Source of the DNA: Ectocarpus siliculosus
Lineage: Eukaryota; Sar; Phaeophyceae; Ectocarpales; Ectocarpaceae
Direction: 5' to 3'
Length of the DNA: 64,000 nt
Assembly (NCBI GenBank): GCA_000310025.1
Contig: FN649737.1
Location: 1,829,094 to 1,893,093, forward strand
Shown piece after piece: positions 36,601 to 46,862 of the stretch. The translations under genes were made by a program, and so were the position numbers. How positions within the stretch are numbered: the first letter of the stretch is position 1; every line of letters starts with the position of its first letter. The notes below the pieces were generated by a model. That model saw nothing but the letters and a program-made list of their open reading frames with translations. It was not told the origin of the DNA and did not search any database.

Positions 36601-39600
36601 TGAACACGCAATTTGCCATCGGCAACACCTTCCATAAAAAAAAGCCTGCTGGCTGGGGTCGTACACGGCGAGCATTCTAGTCGGCGCCTTTTGAGGCAGC
36701 AACCCAAAACGTGTTGGATCGCCCGGGAGATGAAAGAAACTGCAACGACGCACCGATGGCAACGCAAACATGCTTGGTGCTTATGAGCGTGGCACCGCTT
36801 GGACGGAAGTTACCTGGTAAACGGCCTTAATAATTAATTGACCTTTGTGAGTGTGGAAAACGGCATCTTGTGCAATGTACCATGCATGCTCGTGTGTTGG
36901 AATTTATCGGGCTGAGCGTGTGTCTCATTACCTCTATACCCTTTTTAGTCGGCAAGGATACAGACGACCACCGTACCTTCTTCAGTCCCGCCCGGTGGTC
37001 CTTGCTCATTAGACCAGCACCGGTACCAGGGCCTCGCTCATCTCTTCCTGCGGCGCCCCTTTGGCCGTCCTCCTCGTCATCGACTTCCGCATCGGCCTCG
37101 AAACCGCCTAGATTGATAAGATAGCAATTTGCAAGATAGGTATCGAGGGCATTGGATCTTCGCAACGGTAATCATGATCCGAACAGACACACGCAATTTG
37201 CGACCGATTTGTCGATGTCATTCCTGGCGATCGTGGGCGAATCCGAATAGACACAGGCATTTGCGACAGGGTTTCCCGGAACATGACGATGGCATGCATC
37301 CCTACGCTACAAAATGTCATGACACACGCCACACATACACGCAAGCAGGAGGGTGGAGCTGACGGTGTTCTCACACGAACGGACGAAACTTACCTCAGGG
37401 GTTGGAGCATAGCAGTGAACGTGACCTAGAGGGACGAGTGCATGCGCCCTTGCGGTGGAAAAAGACAAGAAATACTGCTGTGCTTACCGAACAAGTAGCA
37501 GAGCAGAATACCAAGTGTTACGAAAGTGAAGCCGGCACCGAGTGCGAATTGGTACCAGTTTCTGGTTCTCAAAAAAGAGTAAGATATACGCACCTTCTTT
37601 CAGCGCCCGTTTCAGAGCCTCCCCGCTCTCTCCCACTCGGACCACGATCCTTCTGAGAGTTTTAAAGACACAACGTGGCGGAAATGGTGACAAATCAAGG
37701 CAGGTGTAATAATAGCAAAGCAATGGTCGCGGCGTGATCAGGACCGCGTACTACATCCGGAGCGGCACGCCAGTAGCCCGAGAGGAAGGAGCCGCTTTCG
37801 ACGATGGCTTTAAGCACAACAGGTTTTGGAGCCTTGAAAACGAGAACGAAGAAAACAAAACGACGCGCTAAGAGAAGAACAAAAAACAAAAACCTTGCTT
37901 GCCTGAGAGGAAGGAGCCGCTTTCGACGATGGCCTTGAGAACAACAGGCCATGGAGCCTTCAAAAACGAGAACGAAGAAAACAAAACGACGCGTTAAGAG
38001 AGAAAAAAAAGAAAAAAACTGGCTTGCCTGAGAGGAGGGAGCTGGTTCACGACGTTGGCCTTGAGCCGCCTGATCATGACCTCGTTCCTCAGCAGCAGGT
38101 GCAGCTCGTCGGGATACTCGCTGCCGCTGATGAACGGCACGCGGTTCACGTGCCCGCCCCTCGACATCTGCCCCCTCCTGCCCTCCAAAAGGGATACCAC
38201 CACACGCAAAAAAAAAAAAAGGACGTCGTTGAAGAGGAGCATAAACGGGAGAAGCAGCGAGTCTCTGTGCATGCAGCAAACTTGCGCGTTGTTATCCGTG
38301 CCTGCAGTTTTAGGTTGCGGGTCTGCTCTCTTGAGACTGATCTGCACAAAGATTGTCTCTGATCCGCACAAAGGTTGTCTCAAAGGACAGCGTAGGAGAA
38401 CACATTTAACGGCAAAGGCGACGAGATGGTTATGATGTATGGGATAACGGCCGAAGCTGTTCTCCTGGGCACGGCACGCGGCTCACGCCGTCGCAGATGC
38501 CCGCTCCCTACGGTACCACCAAAAAACGTGTCACTGGAATGAAAATAAGGTATGTAACAACCATCCTGTTGGCCCACGGTAGCAGCGCAGCGCCTTCTAA
38601 ATTTCACAGGCGACAGGAGGGCAAGCATGTATCGCCGGGAGATCTCGTGCAACGCGCAAGCCTCCTGGGTACATGCTACAGAGTCTCACTTTTCCTTACG
38701 AAAATTGTGGCTTACAACGGAAACAGAAATCGACCCCAAGAAAGTACCAAAGCGAAAAAAAAACGAATAATTCCTTTTCGTATCATTGCGTTCTTCGCTC
38801 ACATGGTTCCCCCGCAGTAGCTGGCCGCGAAGCCTTGCTTTGCCTTGAGCAGGGGTGCACGGCCCAGCAGCCCCGGGGAAAGCGCCTCAACCTTCAGTTT
38901 CAGTTTCAAGTCACCAAAAAAAAAAGTAGGGGACGCCACATCATTAAATGACCACACGCACCGCAGCCGCCGCCGCCGCCGCCACCACCAGGCAAGTGAA
39001 TAGTATCTGAACCGTGTTGCTTGCGCTCAAAGAGGAGAGCTGGAGATAGAATATGTAGCCCTTTCGGCGTAGTCATTATTTATGATATTCGCTTTACAGC
39101 TCTGAGTTCAAGCTCCAAGGCGCGAGGACTACCTTATATAGCCCTCCAAGATCCCGTAGTTCAACATTCAAGACCTGGGTTTTCTTGCTGGTAAAAGCCG
39201 GAGGAACAAATCACGGTACGGGAGCGGCGTCCCGCACGCCAACCCAGCGGTTCACGCGCATGCGGGTAGCGGCACGTGTCCACCCACAGACACAGTAGAG
39301 TTGGTGTGGTAGCCTCGTCCGTTCTCGCGCGTGAAAACGGTCGAGGCTTTCTTTCGTGCCTTCTAGTCCCATGGCGTCGTCAGAGAGAGCACACAACAAC
39401 TGATACCGCTAGTATCTTGCCTCATCATATCTCAAGTTGGTACATCACTGCTAACAGGGCCCCTCCATGGAGGCTGAACCAACCCGCCTCCTCGCCCGCC
39501 CGAATGTAGAGGTGCTGCTTCAGAGGGATATCTACGTAGAACGGCGGGTCGCAAAGAACACACCGCCCATTTTTGTCAAGCATTTTCCCACCCGCCACAC

Positions 39601-42600
39601 CACGATCGCAACACTAGCTGTGCTATCCGTTCGTGCTCTTCGTTGTTATTTCTTGCTGTTTTTCTTGCTGTTGTTGGGTGGGGAGGGAACAAAAAATCTG
39701 GTGCTCTCGCTTAGACAAAGCAAAGTTATTCCGCTTGCCTGGTTGAAGAGGTCGAAGGGCTTGGATAGAGAAGGAGTTCCGGAGAGCATGACCACCCTCT
39801 TAGCCCTTCCGGCCACTTGCCTGCACACCGTCACCTGCTGCGACTGCGCGCTCTCGCCGCCGAGCTAGAGCGGAAAAACAAAAGCACACGCGTGGCGAAA
39901 ACGTCTCTTGAAACGCCCGCCTGTCACTCGCACGCGTTAGTCGCATGGGCGTAGTGTTTGGCAGAGGGGCTTACACTGTTTACGCGCGAGGATGACAGGA
40001 ACACTTGTACTGGTACTAGGAAAGATCAACCCCTCGTGTGTGCTGGCTAACGGTTCATTGGGGTCTTGGCGTACACAGGTAAAAGAGTGACTACATGCAT
40101 CGACAAAATCGGGCATCAGCAGCAGAAGCATAGAAGTACAAGGTAGCAGAGAACATATTTAGTAAGAGCCAAAACTGCCGAGGTCTCGCCTAACTCGATA
40201 AATACACCCATCTTCCCTTTGGAGTCCAGCCCACGTGCTCACTGGCAGTCTGTATCAACTAAGTCGCCGCTTGGCGATACTCTCCTATTTTGCCTTCGAT
40301 CTGCTTTTTTGCCCGGAATTGTGCAACGATCAGCGCTGCAGAGGGTGGCCTCAGGTTGTACGCTCACGAAGACCTGTGCTGCACCTTCGGCACAACTACA
40401 GCGAAAAACAGGTGAGCGTTTGGCTGACCCACAACAAAGACCCGCAAAAGAGTCCGCTTATTATGCTCGTGGGAGCATGGGGTCATGGCTGCACACCGCC
40501 GACGGCAACAAATCTGCAAAAATATTCCTGTTGCGCATGGGACACGAAGGGGTCGTGGATGCACAGAACCGACCACAAACAAGGCTGCAAAATTCTCCTG
40601 TTATGCATGGGGACATGGTCGCGACTGCACAGCACCGTACGGCACACTCACGCTGGTGGAGATCATGTGGCTCTCGTCGAAGATCACCTGCGCACGACCC
40701 ATCGGCCCACGGTCCGGTTGGCCCACCGATACACGCGCCGTACAGGGTGCCACGAAACCCGGGCCGGAGCAAGGCAACGGCATGGCACACGTCACACGTA
40801 TCAATCCAGTCAACAACCGCCGTTATCAACAATAGTGTTGTATTATCTTGACCGGCACTAAGCAGCGGTCCGAAAACAATTGCAGCTCGATGGTGCTGCT
40901 TTCTCGCGGCGGAGAGTGCACATTTGTTGGCGGTGAGTGATTATTTGCCGTGTGGATCGTCGTCGACATCGTCGTTATCGGTACCACCGCGACGCACTGG
41001 CGGATCCACGTCGGGAATGGTGTGACAGTCAAATGATTCCGTGCGTTTGGGAGTTGCATCAACGCCCCTGCCCGAGCTCGTCCCTTGCGCTAGGGTTTCG
41101 CAACAGACCACCCGCTCCCATCTCGAGGTCATATACAATGTACAACCCACGAAGCACTCTTTTCTGCTAAGAAGTACTGACGAACAGGTTTAATTGGATC
41201 ACACTCGATTGTAAAAAACTCAATCCCGTTCACGTGCGAATCAGTCGTACCGCCTTCCAATCCCCCTTCCCAACGCTGGCGGACAGCATCCTCAGCATGA
41301 AGTACGACACCACCACGACGCGTGGCCACAGGTGCCTGGCCAGGAGGGGAGAGAGAACAAGGGGCACAACAACAGCAGTAGTACAAGTCTTGCTGCTTTG
41401 AACGAAGGGAACAAGAACGAAATGCTGTCCCTTCAACAACGTGTGTCACATTTTGGGGTCGACTGGAAAGTGACTACAGTTGTGGTCCCGGTTTAGCGGT
41501 TCCCTGTTTAGCGGGATGCCGTGAATAGCGGTAACAAAATTTCGTAACACTATTGAGCCCTTAACCGGGACCATGACTGTACACGAAACCCACTTATGTG
41601 CCATGAAGGGCAAAGGACGAGAGGGAATTAGAGTGAGGTCAGACAGATTCTTGCCGTAAACGTAATAAAGGCAGGTTCTAACGCTTTGCCGAGTCTTCGA
41701 GTGCGTCTTGGATGAATGCAATCGTTGACGAGGAAAGTAGACCCGGTCACCTGCTGACATTGGTGAGGTAGAGCTTGTCCTTGTTTCCCTTGATGAGATG
41801 AATCTCGGATGGGGCTAGAAAGGGGTACCACCGCTCCACCTCCTCAGCCCACCTGAGGGACCGCAGAAACCACAAAAAAAAAAAAAAAAAGAAGCGAAAC
41901 AACGAGAAAAACAAAATTGAAGCACGGCGCATGACAACAACGCCCGTCCCCACACTAGTTGGCTAAAACACAACAAGCTTGGTTGTCAATGGGGCGCAAT
42001 ACGCAGCAGCCGCAAGCTTATATCCATGCAGAGTGACCGCGCGGAACATGCGGCGGCAACGTATTGAACAGTGGCCTTTGCCTCTGCGCAAACATTTGAG
42101 AAGCAGCACGGTATACAACCCGTAACCTCGCACTTGGGTTACAGACGGGAAACGAAAACACATATTTCGCAGAAGGGCGGAACTTGCAACTTACATGAGG
42201 CGCATGCTGGCAGGGGCCACGATGAGCAAAGGCCAGTCCTCCCTGTAGCAGCCCATCACGCCCAACGCTTGCAGAGTCTGCGCGCACACGTACCACCGTA
42301 CAGCAACCGAGCACGAACGTCGAGCGGAAGAAAGTCAAGTGCAACCAAGGCGATGTGTTCTACGGCTCAGAAGTGACATGTACCTCAGGGTTATTCTCGG
42401 CTCGGCTGGGTTTCAAACACAGCAAAAGAAGAAAAAAGGGCAGCGGCGGACCACCAAAGCGCAAAGCAACCACCGCACGTTCCCTGTGCTCATCTCGTCT
42501 GCCACGAGGCAGCTTGGGGTTTCAAACACAGCAAAAGAACAAAAAAAGAAAAAGGGGCAGCGGCGGCAACCACCGCACCTTCCATGTGCCCCTCTCGTCA

Positions 42601-45600
42601 GCCATGAGGCAGCTTGGGTTTCAAACGTCGCAAATGAAAAAAAGAAAGAAAAATGGCAGCGGCGGATCACCAAAGCGCCAATAAACCACCGCACCTTCCT
42701 GGTGCCCATCCCGTCTGCCATGAGGCACTTTGGGTTTAAAACGAAGAAAAAGAAAAAAAACGAAAAAATGGCAGCGGCGGATCACCAAAGCGCAAAGCAA
42801 CCACCGCACCTTCCCTGTGCCCATCTCGTCTGCCATGAGGCAGCTTGGGGTTTCAAACGTAGCAAAAGAAGAAAAAAAGAAAAGGGGGCAGCGGCGGATC
42901 ACCAAAGCGCAAAGCAACCACCGCACCTTCCCGGTGCCCATCTCGTCTGCCATGAGGCAGCTTGGGTTTCAAACGTAGCAAAAGAAAAAAAACGAAAAAA
43001 AGGGCAGCGATGGAACACCAAAGCGCAAAGCATCCGCCGCACCTTTCCTGTGCCCCTCTCATCTGCCATGAGGAAGCTTGGGTTTAAAACGTATCAAAAG
43101 AAAAAACAAAAAAAGAGGCAGCGGCAGATCACCAAAGCGAAGAGCAACCACCGGACCTTCCTAGTGCCCATCTCGTCTGCCATGACGCTTCTTTCAAACG
43201 TAGCAAAAGTAAAAGGGGCAGCCGCAGAACACCGAAAGTGTGAAACCGCCACACAAACCAACAGCACCTTCCCGGTGCCCATCTCGTCCGCGATGAGGCA
43301 CCGCCCTCTCCTCCTCAGGCCGTACAGCACGCCGTCTCGCTGGAAGGGCAGCAGGGTCTCTCTCAGCCCGGCGGGGAGGGTGTACAGCAGCACCTCACAG
43401 GGCTCTCGCGGCTCGAGGCGACCCGCCGCGTCCTTGCTCGCCCAGCCCTTGCCCGACCTCGCCTGAGAAGGGGACGGCGGCTTCTTTCCCGCTTCGGAGG
43501 CCATGAGGCGGCTGTAGGTGGTCTGAGGGACGTCTCGGTAGGACATCCTCTCCTGAGGCGTGAAGATCAGTCGGGGGTTGGCACCACGTGCGGTAAGCTA
43601 GACTCTCCGAGGGAAAAGGACTACGGGCAACCGCATGCACGTCTGGCATAAAATTCAACATCCAAAGCGAGTATCCTTACAGTATCAGCACATCTTCGCC
43701 TGAGGCAACAATACATGTTTGTCGGCTATAGTAGTTGGGCAGGGGGGAGTCTGGTCGCGGGGTCTTGAAGAAGTGAACGAGCCGACGTGAAACGTACCCT
43801 GTCGCTGATTCTTACCGTCATGTCTACACCGATGCGGTCAACACACAAGATATGTCCGTGGGGGCACGCCTAAAACCGATCCAGCAAGAAGCTAGTTCTT
43901 CGAGATGTCGACCCTTGCCACTATTTCCAGCAACTGCTTCGCCGCCAGAAAGTGGCGAACTCAGCCCAATTCGCTCCATCTATCACAATACGCTCGACGG
44001 AGGCCTCTACACAGTTAACCTGGTTCAGCAGCCGTCGAACGGCATCCCTCGCGCCCAACTCCAGCACAGCCTTCAGATCTTCTGTCCCCACCGTCGCCGC
44101 CCCGCTCACACCGCCGGCGTTGGTCCCGCTGTTGCTGATACCGCCTCCGCCGCCATTGGCGGCGCCCCCGTGTTCCCTCGTCGGCACGATGCCGTTCCTA
44201 CGGAGCAACTGCCACGCCGCCTGCGCAGCCCCTCCGATGTGCCCACCGCGTACCTTGACGCATAGATGGCACCTGCAGTGCCTCGCACGGTTGGGAAACA
44301 GCATCACGCCTCTTTTGAAAACACCGCTGTGCGGTACGCAGAACATTCTGGCCTGGCGTGGCATCGTGACGATACCTCAAGGGTTAGGTCGACCAATCGC
44401 GGGCGAAAAATGGGAAGGAAAGGTTCCAGGACGAATTTGCGGGTCGACATAGCGTCGCCGAAGCATCAATGGCATCGGTCTCTTTGCAGGGGATCCGCGG
44501 TGCGCACGGGAGGCCTCCCGCCACCGCATCGGTCAGCACGCTATAGGACACGCCACACGGACATGGGCAACTTTCAAGGCCCGGGGGGAGGCGAAATGAT
44601 TCCCCTTGCACCACATTCTAAACCCCCGCCATGGATACAACGAGTCAGCCGGGAAGGCACACTACAGTAGCTGTCTCGATCAGACCGCGGACTAGAACGG
44701 CGCCACAGCACCTGTTGATTCCGGTCGGATCCGCCTCTTCCAAGACCGAGGAAAGACCTTCGCCGGATGAAGATGCGGCGTCGGCATCCGGCCGCGTCTC
44801 CTCTGCTATGAGTTCGACCACGGCGCCGTTCTTGCGGCTCTTTCTGGTCGCCTTGCACAGAGGGTGGCTGCTGCACCCGTAAAACCTGCGGTCACCGCGG
44901 CGCGACGATGAGAGGGTGCGTGGATGTAGCAACACGCAGAGCGAGGGTTGGGGCAGAAAAGGGCAGGTACAGAGTCTTGATGGTAGGAATCATTACCGCA
45001 AGAGGGCGACATTGTCATGATATTCCTTCCCGCAAATAGACGGCGGCATCGTCAGTGCCACGGATCGGTCGCATGGGTAAGATGTCAACACGTCGTCCAC
45101 GATGGGGCAAGGAAACGATACTCCTGCCGTAGTATCGCATCTCACTGGTTGTTCCCGAACTCCATGAACCTGACCGCTTCTCCACATCTCCCGCAGGGGT
45201 CTAAGCTGTCCGGCACGCCTCGGTCTTGTGCGCCTCGCACGTCGTCGTCGGGCTGCCATTAGAAATACAAGAACAAGTAGGTCACTAGGGACATCGGGAG
45301 GGAACTGTAGCGAACCAGAGGTGTCGGCAAGCATGCAGTTATAGGGTACTCCGACCGATGCAAATGATTGTCGTGAGTAGTACTGCTCCAATTGGCCGAA
45401 AAGAGGCTGAATCCTGCTTGCAGGTTGGGAATAGGTGAGCACACATCCCGCGGGCACACTCACCTTTCAAATCTCTACACCAACTGCTGCACTCTAACTC
45501 CACGAAGCGACTATAATACCATACCGGACATGAGACATATCATCCCCTGGGCCTATTTTCAATGCCCGATTACTACGAAGAATAAAGAGTGGCAGTGCCA

Positions 45601-46226
45601 AAAACGGCGGAGTTGGAACCGTCTCATCGAGAGCTTCCCGTAAAAACGTATAATTTGATTTGGGCGGCCTCTTCCGGTGGTGGAGTAAGCGAGCTTTGTA
45701 AATCGGTCCAGGGTGTGTGGTATCCTACATCGAAGTATCATTTACGGCATGTTCATGAAACTACTGCGCGCTGTACAGCTTGGTGAAAGAGAGTGCCCCT
45801 CACGTGAGCGCCGACTCCTCGCATGCGGTGGCGACCCCCGTTGGCCCACGAAGGTGGTGCTCCGGGTCTGGCGCTGCTAGCGATGCTGCTATTGCTGCGG
45901 TGAGATCCCGCTGCCGTTGATGCACCAGCAGCCCTGCCACCAGTACCAAAGGGCGCTACGCCGGCAGCATTACGCGAGGCCACGTGGGTAGTCGATCGAG
46001 CTTCGCGAGAGGAAGGCGCCACTGCCGCTGCTGCTGTTGAGCTTCTGCTGCCGCCGCCATCGTGGTTGGAGCGAGGGCTGCCGTTCCTGTTTGAACCTGC
46101 TGCGATCGCCGGCGATACTGCTGCTGTCCCTTGGTTTGAGGTGCTCTGCAGGTTTGCGGCAGGCAGGCTATCGACTACCGCCATGCAAGCCTCGAGCCAT
46201 GCCGGATCTTCATCATCGACGTCCAT
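17713..46226 (-). CDS. ZRANB3: ZRANB3/SMARCAL1-like SNF2 translocase with HNH domain, 31 exons
   Basis: Exons (minus): 46226-45804, 45252-45146, 44885-44712, 44347-44254, 44220-44020, 43552-43268, 42277-42195, 41852-41751, 41335-41251, 40687-40652, 39843-39739, 38891-38803, 38177-38028, 37652-37594, 37107-36977, 36160-36041, 35657-35527, 34728-34551, 33202-33126, 32753-32631, 32279-31999, 31069-29689, 29030-28902, 27336-27285, 26360-26256, 25688-25500, 24866-24774, 23745-23608, 22860-22726, 22004-21880, 18349-17713. Phases agree throughout, giving about 2005 aa. Order: N-terminal C4 zinc ribbon, SNF2 motifs (DEMGTGK, VIFDESH, LSGTP, TAGGQGLDFT, QAEDRLHRRRQ), a long acidic low-complexity linker, a ZRANB3-type substrate-recognition region, then HNH. 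The family remodels stalled replication forks with PCNA. I see no RanBP2-type finger and only a degenerate PIP-like QRRLVSFG. Motif VI has Arg in place of the usual Gly. Exons 4 and 24 and the start are least certain; exon 11 may begin at 39864. Confidence 0.87.
18518..21251. mobile_element. Non-autonomous transposon with about 0.5-kb terminal inverted repeats (Mutator-like)
   Basis: The left arm 18518-19023 and right arm 20724-21251 are near-identical in reverse complement. Both ends start GGGAAAACGACACAACAGGG. An indel of about 20 bp near the inner ends separates the arms. Flanks AAAACAAAAA and AAAACAATAT agree at 8 of 10 positions, possibly an imperfect 10-bp target duplication. Long inverted repeats and a 9-11 bp duplication are typical of Mutator-like elements. 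The 1.7-kb interior has no recognisable transposase. The element lies inside intron 30 of the translocase gene, lengthening it from about 0.8 to 3.5 kb. Confidence 0.85.
20190..20367 (+). mobile_element. Diverged LINE 3' tail inside the transposon
   Basis: Words shared in order with the LINE 3' UTRs at 3.0 and 5.7 kb are GTACCTCTTCGGG, TGTGACCACGG, then TTTAATGTGAAGAC followed by an (AAC)n run. No coding part is attached. It is probably an old truncated LINE nested in the inverted-repeat element. Confidence 0.5.
22990..23200. repeat. Intronic minisatellite, about 36-bp unit
   Basis: Roughly five degenerate units contain CACGTTCCGYGAAAAAGAGCAAGC-type words, located in intron 28 of the translocase gene. 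No function is seen. Confidence 0.6.
24629..24670 (+). repeat. (CTG/TTG)n microsatellite
   Basis: About 14 CTG/TTG units in intron 27, read as polyglutamine on the minus strand in an intronic open frame that is not a gene. Confidence 0.9.
25689..25858 (-). repeat. 3'-splice-site-associated repeat, two units
   Basis: Two units of about 95 bp abut the acceptor of exon 26. Each has a G-run (or its remnant), a GTAGYCGTTAGACC word and CTCGCATCC; the acceptor-like CGCTTGCTGTA word lies at the start of each unit. Related units occur at 61227-61397 next to a KAE1 acceptor. Confidence 0.65.
30813..31727. other. Assembly gap (31219-31318) flanked by two versions of the same sequence
   Basis: The 100 N separate 30813-31218 from 31319-31727. 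The right part is a degraded copy of the left in the same order (GAGCGCC, TCCCAGC, GCCCGG, GGAGCAG, then GATGTTGGTCTTGCAAATCA), with homopolymers expanded and fine detail lost, as in poor base calls. Toward 31650 the right copy becomes clean while the left copy ends in a poly-A smear. The two contig ends therefore overlap by about 400 bp. The right-hand copy of the start of exon 22 is not real sequence. Confidence 0.85.
31800..31935 (+). repeat. (CAG/CAA)n microsatellite stretch
   Basis: CAG- and CAA-rich trinucleotide runs, densest at 31903-31929, in intron 21 just beside exon 21. Confidence 0.85.
33710..34551. repeat. Intron 18 minisatellite anchored at the 5' splice site
   Basis: Six to seven units of about 110-135 bp with the words GGTTCAGCACATGCATGC, GACTGGCTGCTAC, CAACAGGCCGCGTG, ATGGAGT and GGCGGACCT. 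The unit next to exon 18 ends in GATCCGGACCTGTC, where the donor CAG|GTCCGG lies. Other units keep GCGGACCTG, so the splice-site word is repeated within the array. Confidence 0.7.
35960..35998 (+). repeat. Interstitial telomere-like repeat plus (CGGTAC)3
   Basis: Three and a half CCCTAA units are followed directly by three CGGTAC units in intron 16 of the translocase gene. CCCTAA is the usual eukaryotic telomere repeat unit on the C-rich strand. Confidence 0.9.
37774..38030. repeat. Intron 13 array repeating the end of exon 13
   Basis: Two extra units (about 37777 and 37902) spaced about 125 bp from the true exon 13 end at 38028. Each repeats, on the minus strand, AAGGCCATCGTCGAAAGC-like exon sequence followed by CTCTCAG or CTCTCGG. 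The unit at 37902 keeps the GCAAGC donor, while the one at 37777 has lost it. Confidence 0.75.
40450..40651. repeat. Intron 10 array starting at the 5' splice site
   Basis: Three degenerate units of about 75 bp with GCATGGGRCA, GGATGCACAG and CAAGGCTGCAAAA-type words, running up to the donor of the 36-nt DESH exon at 40652. Confidence 0.6.
42400..43270. repeat. Intron 6 array repeating the Walker-A-coding exon end
   Basis: About seven units of roughly 115 bp (centres near 42490, 42590, 42705, 42820, 42935, 43050 and 43165) precede the authentic exon 6 end at 43268. On the minus strand several units still read MADEMGTGK followed by a GT donor word (GTGCGG). Each unit is about 35-40 nt of exon 6 end plus about 75 nt of intron start. 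Copies differ by substitutions; some have lost the Lys or Glu codon. Confidence 0.85.
44712..45252 (-). other. Exons 2-3: topoisomerase-type C4 zinc ribbon
   Basis: Joined across the intron, residues about 161-187 read C-x2-C-x16-C-x5-C (DPCGRCGE, then FYGCSSHPLCK). This matches the C4 zinc ribbon at the C-terminus of type IA topoisomerases more than the RanBP2 finger of animal ZRANB3. The next exon adds another Cys/His cluster (CRCHLC). A DNA-binding role is inferred. Confidence 0.7.
45585..45750 (+). repeat. Dispersed repeat, second copy at 63756-63907 (minus)
   Basis: The run from GCAGTGCCAAAAACGGCGGA to ATCGGTCCAGGGTGTGTGG is matched by the minus strand of 63907-63756 (GCGGTGCCGAAAACGGCC, CGAGCTTTCATGATCGGTCC). 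It lies in intron 1 of the translocase gene. It looks like a short mobile element; no coding capacity is recognised. Confidence 0.6.
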
Positions 46227-46610
46227 CTTCGGGCCGCCTGGCCTGGTACCGCTGGCCCCTGTTGTGGAACACGGGGGCTATGATGCAGCTCCAATAATGA
46301 GGAGAGAAGAGCGGGCGGCCCAGAAGCCCACAGATTGGCCAGATTTTGGTTTTTCAATGGTTCGTGAGGCGAACTGGTTCTCAAATTTGAATTTATACAT
46401 CGCGCAATAGGCGTACACCGCACAACGTTCGAGCGCATTCACATCAAGGACACAACAAGGCAAAGTTACAGGCTACAGAGGAAGCGGCGAGGTATCACGA
46501 GTCTCGATGAATCGGCAACGGAAGCTCGAGAGCATTCAAGCTAGGCGCGACGCACTTCGCGCTTTGTTGGCACACCAAATAGTCCAACTTTCGTCGGAGC
46601 CACGGACAAC

Positions 46611-46862
46611 TTGGTTCTCACAACAACGATGGCGGCGGCGGTGATCATGCTCATGAGGCGGCTAGAAGACATGGATTCCGACGACAGCGATAGCTCGAAC
46701 GAGTCCTCTGAAGACGAGGAAGACGAGGAAGACGACGAAGAGGAGGAGGCGGAGGAGGAGGCGGAGCAGGAGAAAGAGGGGGCAGGGGAGGAACGGGAGG
46801 GGGGACAGCAGCCGTCCGCGAAACGCAGGCGCCGCAATAACCCGAACAATTTGCCAGCATGA
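46611..46862 (+). CDS. Short acidic hypothetical ORF
   Basis: An 83-codon ORF beginning MVLTTTMAAAVIMLMRRLED, then a strongly acidic Ser/Asp/Glu run (about 45 residues), then a basic AKRRRRNN tail. It is divergent from the translocase gene, with about 385 bp between start codons. The acidic-basic layout is common in nuclear proteins and at the N-termini of some transposases, but nothing identifies it. It may be a lone exon or chance. Confidence 0.25.
   Translation: MVLTTTMAAAVIMLMRRLEDMDSDDSDSSNESSEDEEDEEDDEEEEAEEEAEQEKEGAGEEREGGQQPSAKRRRRNNPNNLPA

Larger units (their letters stand above)
31999..43552 (-). other. Exons 6-21: SNF2 helicase core and acidic tail
   Basis: Exon 6 ends exactly after the Walker A lysine (ADEMGTGK). 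Exon 10 is a 36-nt exon holding the DESH box (VIFDESHMISTS). Exon 11 has LSGTPSLSKPFDLF. Exon 13 has ELHLLLRNEVMIRRLK. Exon 16 has KFVVFAHHKTVLD. Exon 18 carries motifs V and VI. Spacing matches SMARCAL1/ZRANB3 enzymes. Exon 21 is Asp/Ser-rich with CIELSGSDD, which looks like a SUMO-interacting motif. Confidence 0.85.

Noticed and set aside
39450-39545. Possible extra exon (KQHLYIRAGEEAGW)
   Set aside because: SMARCAL1/ZRANB3 proteins continue directly from the LSGTP exon to the SPGLLG exon, and phases agree without it.
33710-43270. CRISPR-like arrays
   Set aside because: Units are contiguous degenerate minisatellites with no unique spacers, inside eukaryotic introns.
42339-43466. 375-codon plus-strand open frame
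   Set aside because: It is antisense to the intron 6 minisatellite and exon 6. Its repeated HHRTFPVPISSAMR peptide is simply the reverse of the repeated exon end.
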